Shown piece by piece: positions 46,153 through 54,808 of a DNA stretch of 64,000 nt. Position 1 is the stretch's first letter. Every line of letters starts with the position of its first letter. Location: the NCBI RefSeq assembly GCF_015999305.1, contig NZ_JAEAGP010000001.1, positions 434,001 through 498,000 of the forward strand, written 5' to 3'. The stretch comes from Erythrobacter sp. YJ-T3-07. GTDB taxonomy: Bacteria; Pseudomonadota; Alphaproteobacteria; Sphingomonadales; Sphingomonadaceae. Under the pieces are notes generated by a model. The model searched no databases, had not been told where the DNA came from, and saw only the letters and a list, made by a program, of their open reading frames with translations. The position numbers and the translations under genes are program-made.

Positions 46153-47318
46153 GCCTGGCCCTCGGCGGCGAAGTTGCGCAGCATGTTCTTGGCGATCACC
46201 AGCTGCATGATCTGGCTGGTGCCTTCGTAGATGCGGTAGATGCGGCTGTCGCGGAAGAACCTCTCGGCCTCGTATTCCGCCAGATAGCCCGCGCCGCCAT
46301 GGATCTGCACGCAGCGGTCGGCCACGCGCCCGCACATTTCGGAGGCGAACAGCTTGGTGCTGGCCGCAGGCAGCAGCGAGGGCTCGCCCGCGTCGACCTT
46401 CGCACAGGCATCCTTGAGCATGCATTCGGCGGCGTAGATTTCCGACTCGCTATCCGCCAGCATCGCCTGGATCAGCTGGAACTGACTGATCGGCTCGCCG
46501 AACGCCTTGCGCTCCAGCGCGTATTTCATCGCCGTGTCGAGGATGCGGCGCGCATAGCCCGCGCTTGCCGCAGCGACCGAAAGGCGCCCATTGTCGAGGC
46601 TCATCATCGCGGTGCGGAAGCCCTGGCCTTCCTCGCCGCCGAGCAGCGCATCGCCATCGACATGCACATCGTCGAGATAGATGTCGGCGATCTGGCTACC
46701 TTCCTGGCCCATCTTCTTGTCGGGCTTGCCCACGGTGACGCCCGCCTTTTCCATATCGACGAGGAAGGCGGAAACATGCGCGTTCTTGGGCAGCGGTTCC
46801 TTGCTGGTGCGCGCCATGATCAGGCCCAGCTTCGCGAAGGGCGCGTTGGTGATGTAGCGTTTGGAGCCGTTGAGCCGATAGCCGTTGCCATCCTTTACCG
46901 CAGTGGTCTGCATTGCGGCGGAATCGGAGCCGCTGCCGGGCTCGGTCAGGCCGAAACAGGCGATTTCGCCAGCCGCCAGCCGCGGCAGCCACTCGGCCTT
47001 CTGCGCTTCTGTGCCCGACTTCTTCAGCGCGGTGCACACCATGCCGAGGTTGATCGAGGTGATCGAACGATAAGCGGGCAGCGCGTAGGACAGCACGCGG
47101 ATCGTCTCGACATATTGCGAGGTGTTCATTCCTGCGCCGCCGTATTCCTCCGGCATGGTCAGGCCGAACAGGCCCATCTCGCGCATCTCGTCGAGAATCT
47201 CTTCGGGAATCGCGTTCGCCGCGATCACGTCCTTCTCAGCAGGAATCAGCCGTTCGTGCACGTAGCGCCACAGCTGCTCGATAAACTGGTCGAAGACCTC
47301 GGCATCCATTCCCGACAT
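46149..47318 (-). CDS. Acyl-CoA dehydrogenase
   Basis: A 389-residue flavoprotein performing alpha,beta-dehydrogenation of an acyl-CoA. FGLTEPGSGSDSAAMQT near residue 125 is the flavin/substrate signature, and QIHGGAGYLAEYEAERFFRD near 345 is the C-terminal signature; the catalytic glutamate is likely in the YEGTSQIMQL stretch. I chose ATG 47318, 6 bases after AAGGG, over an ATG two codons upstream that abuts that site. First gene of the dehydrogenase-thiolase-hydratase operon. A terminator separates it from the upstream lipoprotein gene. Confidence 0.93.
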   Translation of the reverse strand: MSGMDAEVFDQFIEQLWRYVHERLIPAEKDVIAANAIPEEILDEMREMGLFGLTMPEEYGGAGMNTSQYVETIRVLSYALPAYRSITSINLGMVCTALKKSGTEAQKAEWLPRLAAGEIACFGLTEPGSGSDSAAMQTTAVKDGNGYRLNGSKRYITNAPFAKLGLIMARTSKEPLPKNAHVSAFLVDMEKAGVTVGKPDKKMGQEGSQIADIYLDDVHVDGDALLGGEEGQGFRTAMMSLDNGRLSVAAASAGYARRILDTAMKYALERKAFGEPISQFQLIQAMLADSESEIYAAECMLKDACAKVDAGEPSLLPAASTKLFASEMCGRVADRCVQIHGGAGYLAEYEAERFFRDSRIYRIYEGTSQIMQLVIAKNMLRNFAAEGQA

Positions 47319-47353
47319 GATCATCCCTTATATTTTTATCGCGGCAGAAAGCG

Positions 47354-47380
47354 GGGGCGACCCGAAATGCGGGCCGCCCC
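47354..47380 (-). terminator. Terminator between lipoprotein and acyl-CoA dehydrogenase genes
   Basis: CCCCGCCGGG-type stem: on the minus strand GGGGCGGCCCG (47380-47370) pairs with CGGGTCGCCCC (47364-47354) with one G-T and a five-base loop, followed by CGCTTTCT. It begins 9 bases after the lipoprotein stop. Confidence 0.7.
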
Positions 47381-47389
47381 GGGCCATAC

Positions 47390-47725
47390 TCAGTTTTCGG
47401 TCTTCATGTTGTCCAATTCAGCCTGGATGTCGGCGGCAGCCGCTTCGGCAGCCTCGGCATCGCTCTGCATCTTCTCGCGATCGGCCTCGGCGCGTTCTTC
47501 GGCGGTCGGGCCTTCACCGGCCGGCGCGGGCGGCGGCGCTTCGGGCATGGCCGAGTCGTCTTCGATCGGTTCGTCGGCGACGCCGTCCATCGCGTCGTCG
47601 GCGACGACCTCGACATCCTCGGCGACGACTTCATCGCTCGCGTCGTTCGAATCGCCACAGGCGGCCAGCGCCAGCGCGCTCGCGCCGGTCACCACAGCCA
47701 GCCCCATTCGGGTCGTGAATTTCAT
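47390..47725 (-). CDS. Acidic alanine-rich lipoprotein
   Basis: A 111-residue protein with signal and lipobox LAAC near residue 23, then an acidic linker (DEVVAEDVEVVADDAMDGVA), a proline patch and a C-terminal charged helix (EERAEADREKMQSDAEAAEA). GGAGG lies 8 bases before the ATG. Its composition echoes the repeat lipoprotein at 42.7 kb, with the shared word DDAM, but they are not clear homologues. Function unknown; perhaps an envelope spacer. Confidence 0.75.
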   Translation of the reverse strand: MKFTTRMGLAVVTGASALALAACGDSNDASDEVVAEDVEVVADDAMDGVADEPIEDDSAMPEAPPPAPAGEGPTAEERAEADREKMQSDAEAAEAAAADIQAELDNMKTEN

Positions 47726-47890
47726 GTGTGGATCCTCCGTTGGAATATGCCGCGCGGGGCGGCAGGCTTGCGCCGCGCGCGCTGGCGCAAACTAAGCAGA
47801 GGTGCGCGCCCGGGGCAAAGGGAAATGAGGGCCGTTCAGCAGACAAAGGCTTTGCGGCTTGTTAACCATTCCATCCTACGCCTGTCGCTC

Positions 47891-48901
47891 ATGACCTACG
47901 ATAGCGACCGCATCAGCACACCTTTCGTCGACCGGCCCGTGCTTGGCCGACCGTCGATGTTGCTGGCCGCGCTGGTCGCGGCGGCGGCGATCGCGCTGAT
48001 CCCGCTGGCGGCGCTGATGGCGCAGCCGGTGCCCGCGCCCTTCGTCGTGGTCGAAACCAATCGTGGCTACCCCACCTTGCAGGCCGCCGTCGATGCGATC
48101 GGATCGGGCGAGGGCAGCATCGCCATCGCGCCGGGCACCTATCGCCAGTGCGCGGTGCAGCAGGCGGGAAGGATCGCCTACCTCGCGACCGAGCCGGGCA
48201 GCGCGGAGTTCACCGGCGCCGCGTGCGAAGGCAAGGCGGCGCTGGTCCTGCGCGGCACCGAGGCGAGCGTTTCGGGCCTGATCTTCAGTAATATCGCGGT
48301 CGCGGACGGCAATGGCGCGGGGATCCGCCAGGAAGCGGGCACGCTGACCGTGGCCAACTCCTGGTTCCGCGATAGCCAGCAGGGCATCCTCACCAGCCAT
48401 GACGACCAGATGCGGCTGGTGGTCGACCGTTCCACCTTCACCCGGCTGGGCACCTGCGAGAATTCGGGCGGCTGCGCCCATTCGATCTATACCGGCGATA
48501 TCGGCCACCTGCGGGTGACCCGCAGCCGGTTCGAACAGGGCACCGGGGGCCATTACGTGAAGGCGCGCGCGGCGATGGTCGAGATCGCGGCCTCCAGCTT
48601 CGACGATTCGAACGGCCGGGCCACCAACTACATGATCGACCTGCCGCAGGGTGCGCGGGGGCAGATCACCAATAACTGGTTCGTCCAGGGCGAGGACAAG
48701 GAGAACTACTCCGCGTTCATCGCAGTGGGTGCCGAAGAGCAAACCCATAGTTCAGACGGGCTGGTAATCGCGGGCAACGATGCGCGTTTCGTGCCTTCGC
48801 TGTCGCGCGAGTCGGCCTTCGTGGCAGACTGGACCGGGGCAAATCTCCGGATCGACGACAACCGGCTGGGTGCCGGCCTCACGCCCTTCCAGCGGCGCTA
48901 G
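47891..48901 (+). CDS. Membrane-anchored right-handed beta-helix protein
   Basis: A 336-residue protein with one N-terminal membrane span (about residues 22-46, SMLLAALVAAAAIALIPLAA) and an outside domain with short repeating strands and Asn/Ser/Asp turns (GAGIRQEAGTLTVANSWFRD, LRVTRSRFEQGTGGHYVKAR), the pattern of pectate-lyase-like beta-helices. Such folds often bind or cut polysaccharides, but no catalytic set is evident. ATG 47891 is preferred over upstream starts since the region before is not conserved-looking. Converges with the acetyltransferase gene, overlapping it by 4 bases. Confidence 0.75.
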   Translation: MTYDSDRISTPFVDRPVLGRPSMLLAALVAAAAIALIPLAALMAQPVPAPFVVVETNRGYPTLQAAVDAIGSGEGSIAIAPGTYRQCAVQQAGRIAYLATEPGSAEFTGAACEGKAALVLRGTEASVSGLIFSNIAVADGNGAGIRQEAGTLTVANSWFRDSQQGILTSHDDQMRLVVDRSTFTRLGTCENSGGCAHSIYTGDIGHLRVTRSRFEQGTGGHYVKARAAMVEIAASSFDDSNGRATNYMIDLPQGARGQITNNWFVQGEDKENYSAFIAVGAEEQTHSSDGLVIAGNDARFVPSLSRESAFVADWTGANLRIDDNRLGAGLTPFQRR

Positions 48902-49422
48902 AGTTTCCCTGGCATCTCGCCGAAGGCCGGCGCGTAAGTCACCGTGCCCTTGGGGCGCGGGCCTTCTGCCAGCATGCGGACCTGAAAGAACTCCGGCGCA
49001 ACCCCCGGCAGGATAAGGTCCGGGTCGGGATGGAGCCCGAAGCGGGCGTAGTAACCCGGATCGCCAACCAGCACGATGCCCTTGGCACCGATCTCCGTCA
49101 GCCAGACGATGCTCTGGGTCGCAAGCTGCGCACCGATCCCCGTGCGCTGCCGCGTCGGCATCACCGCGATCGGCCCGGCTGCGTACCAGCCCTGCGTCCC
49201 GTCCGAGATCGTGACCGGCGAGAACGCGAGGTGGCCGATCACCGCCTCGTCCATATTGGTCGCCACCAGCGACAGCGCCAGGTCTCCGTCCCGGCGCAGC
49301 GCGTCGACGATCTCCGGCTCGTTACCCCGCGGCCGCTGCGCCCGCGCAAAGGCTGCGCGGGAGAGGGCTCGGATCGCCGGGATGTCTTTTTCGACCTCTT
49401 CCCGGATGGTCGGCAACCTCAT
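48898..49422 (-). CDS. GNAT-family N-acetyltransferase
   Basis: A 174-residue acetyltransferase. Motif A is visible as GPIAVMPTRQRTGIGAQLAT near residues 82-101, binding the pyrophosphate of acetyl-CoA, and LVGDPGYYARFGL near 122 matches the YhbS-like subgroup. The acceptor is unknown. ATG 49422 overlaps the ribA stop as ATGA, so it is coupled to riboflavin synthesis genes by translation. Its end overlaps the beta-helix gene end on the other strand by four bases. Confidence 0.85.
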   Translation of the reverse strand: MRLPTIREEVEKDIPAIRALSRAAFARAQRPRGNEPEIVDALRRDGDLALSLVATNMDEAVIGHLAFSPVTISDGTQGWYAAGPIAVMPTRQRTGIGAQLATQSIVWLTEIGAKGIVLVGDPGYYARFGLHPDPDLILPGVAPEFFQVRMLAEGPRPKGTVTYAPAFGEMPGKL

Positions 49423-50492
49423 GGCAAAAGGTGGCCGGAACGATCGCGTTTGGTCGCGAGATAGCGTGTGTTGTGGGGGTTGATGCCCGCGCTCAAGGGA
49501 ACCCTTTCGACGATGGTGATGCCTGATTCGGCCAGCGCGGTAACCTTCGCCGGGTTGTTGGTCAGCAGACGTATGCGTGGAATCCCCAGTAGTGAAAGCA
49601 TGCGTCCCGCAATGGGAAAGTCTCGCGCTTCGTCGGGCAGGCCTAGCCGGAGGTTCGCCTCGACCGTGTCGTGCCCCTGATCCTGCAACTGGTATGCGCG
49701 CAGCTTGTTGATGAGGCCGATGCCGCGCCCTTCCTGCCGGAGGTAGAGCACCACGCCATAGCCGCCGCCTTCCGCCTCCTGCGCAAAAGTGGCGAGCGCG
49801 GCATCGAGCTGCGGGCCGCAATCGCACTTGAGGCTGCCGAACACGTCGCCGGTCAGGCATTCGGAGTGCAGGCGCACAAGCGGCACCTGATCGGCGTTCT
49901 GCCGCCCGATAATCAGCGCGGCATGTTCGCGCAGGTCGGCGGGCGAGCGGAACACCGCGATCTCGGCCTGTTCGGCCGCAGCGGTCGGCAGGCGGGAGCG
50001 TGCCGCGATCCGCAGCGTATCGGGCGCGGCGAATGCGGCAAGATCGGCGCTTGTTACATCGAGCGGTTCTTCGCACGGTGCCGGGTCGATCATGAAGGCG
50101 GGCAGCACGCCTGCGCGCCGGGCGATCTCGAGCGCGGTCGCGGGCCACTGGGCCTCGGGCAGGGCAACCGCGCGGAACGGGCCCTTCATCGGGTTGGCGA
50201 GGTCGAGCGCCGGGTCCGCCACCGCGCGCGCAAGATCGAGCGTGAAGCGTTCGCTCCCCTCGATCAGTACCGGTGCGTGGGGGACGGCGGCTTCACGCTG
50301 GTTGGCCAGCTTGAGCGTCTGCGCGCGCGCCGCGGCGATCAGCATCCGGGCGCCGCTCGCATCGGGCTCTGCCGCAGTCTCGACCGGCAGCAGTACGGGG
50401 CCGCCATCCACGCGGATCGGCCAGCCATGGCGCAGGGCATCGATCGCCTGCGCCAGCGCGCGGGCGCTGCCGCCTGCGCCCTGCGCGCTCAG
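49419..50492 (-). CDS. ribA: GTP cyclohydrolase II
   Basis: Opens the GTP imidazole ring, the first step of riboflavin synthesis. The catalytic part has the zinc cysteines in SECLTGDVFGSLKCDCG near residue 210, RQEGRGIGLINKLRAYQLQD near 250 and LLTNNP near 310; about 150 less conserved residues precede it. The start is uncertain: homology begins at ARALAQAIDALRHGWP, directly after the xth stop, where no ATG, GTG or TTG is in frame. CTG at 50492, overlapping the xth TGA, fits best; GTG 50411 would drop 27 residues. Confidence 0.85.
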   Translation of the reverse strand: MSAQGAGGSARALAQAIDALRHGWPIRVDGGPVLLPVETAAEPDASGARMLIAAARAQTLKLANQREAAVPHAPVLIEGSERFTLDLARAVADPALDLANPMKGPFRAVALPEAQWPATALEIARRAGVLPAFMIDPAPCEEPLDVTSADLAAFAAPDTLRIAARSRLPTAAAEQAEIAVFRSPADLREHAALIIGRQNADQVPLVRLHSECLTGDVFGSLKCDCGPQLDAALATFAQEAEGGGYGVVLYLRQEGRGIGLINKLRAYQLQDQGHDTVEANLRLGLPDEARDFPIAGRMLSLLGIPRIRLLTNNPAKVTALAESGITIVERVPLSAGINPHNTRYLATKRDRSGHLLP

Positions 50493-51286
50493 AGCTCGAA
50501 CTCCGTGGTCAGTGGGACATGGTCCGAAGGCCGCTCCCAATTGCGCGCTTCCTCCAGAATGCTGTGCCGCGTGGCCTGCTTCGCAAGATCGGGGCTGGCC
50601 CACATGTGGTCGAGCCGACGGCCCTTGTCGTTGGTCTGCCAGTTGCGATTGCGATAGCTCCACCAGCTGTAATAGCGCTCCGGCGCAGGCACATGCTCGC
50701 GCCCGATATCGGTCCACCCGTGCGCGTCCATGAAGCGTTGCAGCGCCTCGACCTCGATCGGCGTGTGGCTGACCACCTTCAGCAGTTGCTTGTGGCTCCA
50801 CACATCGCTTTCGAGCGGGGCGATGTTGAAGTCGCCGACGATCAGCGTGGGCTGGTCGATCGTGTCCGCCCAGCGCGCCATGCGTTCGAGAAAATCGAGC
50901 TTCTGGCCGAACTTCGCGTTCACCTCCCGGTCGGGAACGTCGCCGCCGGCGGGGACGTAGACGTTCTCGATCACCATGCCGTGATGCGCGGGATCGGTCA
51001 GTTGCACGCCGATATGACGCGCCTCGCCATTATCCTGCCAGTCGTAGCGGGAGATTTCCCTGAACGGCAGGCGGCTCACCGTGGCGACGCCATGATAGCC
51101 CTTCTGCCCGTGGATCGCGATGTGATCATAGCCGAGATCGCGGAACGCCTTGGCAGGGAACTGCTCCTCGACGCACTTGATCTCCTGCAGGCACAGCACG
51201 TCGGGGGCGTGCTGGGTGAGAAACTGCTCGACCAGCGGCATGCGCAGGCGGACCGAGTTGATATTCCAGGTGGTGACAGAAACCAT
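50489..51286 (-). CDS. xth: Exodeoxyribonuclease III (AP endonuclease)
   Basis: A 265-residue base-excision repair nuclease of the exonuclease III family. VTTWNINSVRLR at the N-terminus, LQEIKCVEEQFP near residue 35 with the metal-binding glutamate, YVPAGGD near 110, VGDFNIAP near 150 and the C-terminal SDHVPLTTEFEL with the catalytic histidine are all present. ATG 51286 starts the conserved domain. ribA follows with a stop/start overlap. lolA, often its neighbour in alphaproteobacteria, lies beyond the inserted phoA gene. Confidence 0.94.
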   Translation of the reverse strand: MVSVTTWNINSVRLRMPLVEQFLTQHAPDVLCLQEIKCVEEQFPAKAFRDLGYDHIAIHGQKGYHGVATVSRLPFREISRYDWQDNGEARHIGVQLTDPAHHGMVIENVYVPAGGDVPDREVNAKFGQKLDFLERMARWADTIDQPTLIVGDFNIAPLESDVWSHKQLLKVVSHTPIEVEALQRFMDAHGWTDIGREHVPAPERYYSWWSYRNRNWQTNDKGRRLDHMWASPDLAKQATRHSILEEARNWERPSDHVPLTTEFEL

Positions 51287-51435
51287 GGCGGCGGACTTAG
51301 GCGCGGGGTCGGGCCCCCGCAAGCCGCACGAATCACAAGCGCCAGCCGGTCGCACGCTTGTCTCATTCCTCGGCGAGGGGCATGGGAACGCCGATTCGGC
51401 CATTCGTTTCAGCCATTCGCTTGAGGGAGCCTGCC

Positions 51436-52905
51436 ATGATCCGCCATTCCGCCCGCCCGCACCGGCGCTGGGCCGCCGCCCTTGCGCTGATCGCGCTGCC
51501 GCTGACGGCGTGCAGCTCGACCACCAATTATTACGGCGCGGACCCGGCGGTGCAGTCCGCCGCGCCTGTGGCGCAGGGCCAGGTAGCGCAGGGCAAGGCG
51601 AAGAACGTGATCCTGTTCGTCGGTGACGGGATGGGCATCTCCACGATCACCGCCGCGCGCATTCTGGATGGCCAACAAAGGGGCGAAACGGGCGAGGAGA
51701 ATTCGCTCAGCTTCGAAAAGTTCGACAATGTCGCGCTGGTCAAGACCTACAACACCGACGCGCAGGTCGCCGACAGTGCGGGCACCGCGTCCGCGCTCAA
51801 CACCGGCACGAAAACGCGGATCGGCGTGATCAACACCGCGCCCGACGTGCCGCGCGGCGATTGCGCGGCAGCGCAGGGCCACGGGATGCAGACGGTCGCG
51901 CAGGACGCGCTCGAGCATGGCAAGGCGGTCGGCATTGTCAGCACCGCGCGGCTGACCCATGCGACTCCGGCGGCGGTTTACGGCCACAACCCGGATCGCA
52001 ACTGGGAGTCCGACGCTGACATGCCCGCTCCGCAGCAAGCGCTCGGGTGCACCGACTTCGCGCAGCAGCTGGTCGAATTCCCGTTCGACCTCGCGCTGGG
52101 CGGCGGATCGCGCAAGTTCCTGGGCACCGGTCAAGGCGGCGAGCGCAAGGACGCCGGGGCCAACCTGCCCGCCGAATGGGCTGCGCGCACGGGCGGCACC
52201 TTCGTGGCCGATACGCAGGCGATGCGCAAAGCACCGCTCGACAAGCCGGTTCTGGGCCTCTTTTCGCCGAGCCACATGACCTACCAGCTCGACCGCAAGC
52301 CCGATACGAGCGAACCGACCCTGACCGAGATGACCGCCGAGGCCCTCCGCCGCCTGTCGGATGATCCCTCGGGCTATTATCTGATGGTCGAGGGTGGCCG
52401 GATCGACCATGGCCACCACGCGGGCAAGGCCGGCTACGCGCTGGAGGAGACGATCGAGTTCGCCCGCGCGATCCAGTACGCGGTCGACAATACCGACCCG
52501 GAAGAGACGCTGATCCTGGTCACCGCCGATCACAGCCACGTGTTCACGATCGCAGGCTATCCCAAGCGCGGCAATCCGATCCTCGGCCTGGTCCATCCGC
52601 CCGCCAGCGGGGACGAGGACCATCCCGGCGCAGCCAATGACGCGGCGGTGATCGCAGGCGACGGACAGCCTTACACCACGCTCGGCTACGCCAATGGCCC
52701 GGGAGCGGTGAAGGGAGAGCGCGGCGAGCCGGAGACGGGCGCGCAGGCGCAGCAGCAGTCGCTGGTCCCGCTCGGCTCCGAAACCCATGGGGGCGAGGAT
52801 GTCGCGCTGTTCGCCACCGGCCCGGGATCGCAGCGGGTCCACGGGGTGATCGAGCAGAACGTGGTCGCGCAGATCATGCGCAAGGCATTCGGCTGGGAGG
52901 AGTGA
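51436..52905 (+). CDS. phoA: Alkaline phosphatase, lipoprotein
   Basis: A 489-residue phosphomonoesterase. The signal ends in lipobox LTAC near residue 26. The nucleophile serine is in VADSAGTASALNTG near 115; metal ligands are in LFVGDGMG near 63, VEGGRIDHGHHAGKAG near 320, TADHSHVFTIAGYP near 365 and SETHGGEDVALFATGP near 452. It would free phosphate from organic esters in the envelope. GAGGGAG lies 6 bases before ATG 51436. A PHO-box was looked for and not found. It stands alone between xth and lolA, both on the other strand. Confidence 0.9.
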   Translation: MIRHSARPHRRWAAALALIALPLTACSSTTNYYGADPAVQSAAPVAQGQVAQGKAKNVILFVGDGMGISTITAARILDGQQRGETGEENSLSFEKFDNVALVKTYNTDAQVADSAGTASALNTGTKTRIGVINTAPDVPRGDCAAAQGHGMQTVAQDALEHGKAVGIVSTARLTHATPAAVYGHNPDRNWESDADMPAPQQALGCTDFAQQLVEFPFDLALGGGSRKFLGTGQGGERKDAGANLPAEWAARTGGTFVADTQAMRKAPLDKPVLGLFSPSHMTYQLDRKPDTSEPTLTEMTAEALRRLSDDPSGYYLMVEGGRIDHGHHAGKAGYALEETIEFARAIQYAVDNTDPEETLILVTADHSHVFTIAGYPKRGNPILGLVHPPASGDEDHPGAANDAAVIAGDGQPYTTLGYANGPGAVKGERGEPETGAQAQQQSLVPLGSETHGGEDVALFATGPGSQRVHGVIEQNVVAQIMRKAFGWEE

Positions 52906-53067
52906 GTCTTTTTCGCTCGCGGTGAGTGCGCTGGCGCGCACCACCTCCGCGGGGGCGACCTACCGGTCGGCGGCGGGTCGGCCTTGCCCTCGCCTTCGGC
53001 TCGCGTCTGGACCTGATTCGCTGGGGCGGCGCGTGCCGCTGCCCACTGCCGGGTGTTGGAGGCGCAG

Positions 53068-53088
53068 AAAACCCCCGCGCCGGGGGCT
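53068..53088 (-). terminator. Rho-independent terminator, minus strand
   Basis: On the minus strand CCCCCG (53086-53081) pairs with CGGGGG (53077-53072) around GCG, followed by TTTT at 53071-53068. It lies about 200 bases beyond the lolA stop and 8 bases after the structured RNA candidate. The rest of the gap 52906-53067 is GC-rich with no gene I can see. Confidence 0.75.
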
Positions 53089-53095
53089 GTGGCAC

Positions 53096-53217
53096 GGGGG
53101 TTCCTTACGCGCGTTCGTCACGCTTGCGACAAGGCCTGTGTTTGAAGGGAACCGCGGGGCAACAGGGGGGAAACCCGCTGGTTCATCAGGCCTTGCAAGA
53201 ATGAAACTAGGTCCCCC
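53096..53217 (-). ncRNA. Candidate rod-shaped structured RNA (6S-like)
   Basis: Reading the minus strand from 53217, the ends GGGGG (53217-53213) and CCCCC (53100-53096) pair. Inside, CCT pairs with AGG, CTTG with CAAG, then CAAGGCCTG pairs perfectly with CAGGCCTTG, then GAACC-A-GCGGG with CCCGC-GGTTC around a 15-base loop. Between the last two stems is an internal loop of 2 bases against about 10, like the central bubble of 6S RNA. A terminator follows. No strong promoter is seen, so it might be processed from the lolA message. Identity with 6S is unproven. Confidence 0.5.
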
Positions 53218-53284
53218 AGCCTTGCTTGCCCATGAACGTGACTGTCATTCCATCGCTCATACGGGGCATCGCTCGACGAACGGT

Positions 53285-53956
53285 TTACCGGGGGCGACGG
53301 GATGCGCGGCGCGGGTCCTTATAGGTGAACGTGGAGTCGCTCACCGACACGCCGTATCGCTGATTCGCCAGCCGCACGGTGGTGCGATTGTTCTGCGCAT
53401 CGAGCGAGACCCAGTTGGTCAGCTCCCACCCGCCCGGCGCACCGGCCTTGCGCACGAAGATCAGCGTGATGACGCCGTATTCGGGCTTCTTGGGATCGCG
53501 CACCTCGACCGAGAGCACATCGGGATTGCCGGTATTGCGCAGCTTGCCGTATTTCTTGACGTCGCGATTGGGGTCCAGCAGCGCGCCCAGCGGCGAATTG
53601 CTGATCGGCCAGCGCTGCACCTGGTTGACCTCGTAATCGATCATGGTCAGCGATTTGCCGTTGGACACGATCAGCAGCGGCACGTCCTTCGAATATTCGA
53701 AGCGAATCTTGCCCGGCCGCTTGAGCGTCATGGTCCCGCGAACGGTCTGGCCGCTGCGGTCGGTCTGGGTGAAGCTGGCGCGCATCGTACTGATGCCGCG
53801 CAGCGCCGCGACCGCATCGTCCAGCGAGCCGCCCGCCTGCGCAAGCGCAGGGGCGGGCAGGGCGATGGTCGTTGCGGCGATCGGCGCACCGGCGATCAAG
53901 GCGATGCTGGCAAGCCCGGCGAGCGGGCGGCGAAGTATTTTGTGAGTGGTCGTCAT
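53285..53956 (-). CDS. lolA: Outer-membrane lipoprotein carrier protein LolA
   Basis: Periplasmic chaperone that carries lipoproteins from LolCDE to the outer membrane. The 223-residue protein has a signal peptide ending at about residue 41 (PAPALAQA), and the family segments RASFTQTDRSGQTVRGTMTL and PGKIRFEYSKDVPLLIVSNG. ATG 53956 is supported by GGAGG 7 bases upstream. rpmG lies 103 bases upstream on the same strand. Several lipoproteins in this window would depend on it. Confidence 0.9.
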   Translation of the reverse strand: MTTTHKILRRPLAGLASIALIAGAPIAATTIALPAPALAQAGGSLDDAVAALRGISTMRASFTQTDRSGQTVRGTMTLKRPGKIRFEYSKDVPLLIVSNGKSLTMIDYEVNQVQRWPISNSPLGALLDPNRDVKKYGKLRNTGNPDVLSVEVRDPKKPEYGVITLIFVRKAGAPGGWELTNWVSLDAQNNRTTVRLANQRYGVSVSDSTFTYKDPRRASRRPR

Positions 53957-54059
53957 GACGGCCTCCGTAATGGTCTCGGAGTGAACCGCGCGTGAGCGTG
54001 CCGGTTCCGGCATTGTCAGACGAATCGGTAAAGGGAGGCCGCGAGCGGCTTCCCCACTC

Positions 54060-54227
54060 TTACTTGATCTTCGCTTCCTTGAACTCGACGTGCTTGCGCA
54101 CGACCGGGTCGTATTTGCGGAAGGTCATCTTCTCGGTGATGTTCCGCGGATTCTTCTTCGTCACGTAGTAGAAGCCGGTGTCCGCGGTCGACACGAGCTT
54201 GATCTTGACGGTCGTCGGCTTCGCCAT
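54060..54227 (-). CDS. rpmG: 50S ribosomal protein L33
   Basis: A 55-residue ribosomal protein, translated from ATG 54227 to TAA at 54060-54062. The sequence starts [20 protein letters not shown], continues [14 protein letters not shown] and ends [13 protein letters not shown], an exact-length L33. It lacks zinc-binding cysteine pairs, so it is the zinc-independent form common in alphaproteobacteria. A leader of about 110 bases with a GCCCC/GGGGC hairpin precedes it. Confidence 0.96.
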   Translation of the reverse strand: MAKPTTVKIKLVSTADTGFYYVTKKNPRNITEKMTFRKYDPVVRKHVEFKEAKIK

Positions 54228-54346
54228 AACTCAATCCTGCCAGTTCAAAGGCCCGGCCATCGGTGGTTTGCCCCAAAGGGGCGTCACGATGTGCATCGGG
54301 TGAAAAAACAACAGGCGGCGCACGCGGCACCGCCCGATCGCACGCG

Positions 54347-54375
54347 CTATTGGCCGCGAGACCCGGAAAAGTCAA
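54347..54375 (-). promoter_or_regulatory. Possible promoter of rpmG
   Basis: On the minus strand TTGACT (54375-54370) followed after 17 bases by CAATAG (54352-54347). The -35 is good, the -10 poor. It would give a leader of about 110 bases before rpmG. Confidence 0.35.
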
Positions 54376-54388
54376 GCAAGCAGTCGCA

Positions 54389-54808
54389 CTACCAGTCGCT
54401 GCGGCTGGGCTTTCCTCGATTGGCTTTCACCGTGCCGCGCGCCTTCTTCTGCTTGAGCCGCTGGGTCTTGCCCACGCGGTTGAGCCGGGTCTTGGCCCTT
54501 TGCTTGGGTCGATGATGCGCCTCGCGCAGCAGTTCCTCCAGCTTTTCGCGCGCCAGCGCCCGATTCGCTTCCTGCGTGCGGTGCTCCCGCGCGACGATCA
54601 GGATGTCGCCCGAATCGGTCAGCCGGCTGCCCGCGACCTCGCCCAGCCGCCGGAACGCGAAGGGGGAGAGGCGCAGCTTGTAGACGTTGACCCGCAGCTG
54701 CACCTCGGTGGCAACCTTGTTGGCGTTCTGCCCGCCCGGCCCGGACCCGGCGACGAAGCGTTCCTCCACCAGCGCATGCGCGCGCGAGATCAGGTCGTCA
54801 GGGAGCAT
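54389..54808 (-). CDS. arfB: Alternative ribosome-rescue factor ArfB
   Basis: A 139-residue peptidyl-tRNA hydrolase that frees stalled ribosomes. The catalytic GGQ is at residues 25-27 (GSGPGGQNANKV), as in class I release factors, and the basic C-terminal tail (RPKQRAKTRLNRVGKTQRLK) that enters the empty mRNA channel is present. The codon-recognition domain is missing, which is the ArfB/YaeJ form. ATG 54808 lies inside the end of the preceding RluA-family gene (11-base overlap). Confidence 0.92.
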   Translation of the reverse strand: MLPDDLISRAHALVEERFVAGSGPGGQNANKVATEVQLRVNVYKLRLSPFAFRRLGEVAGSRLTDSGDILIVAREHRTQEANRALAREKLEELLREAHHRPKQRAKTRLNRVGKTQRLKQKKARGTVKANRGKPSRSDW

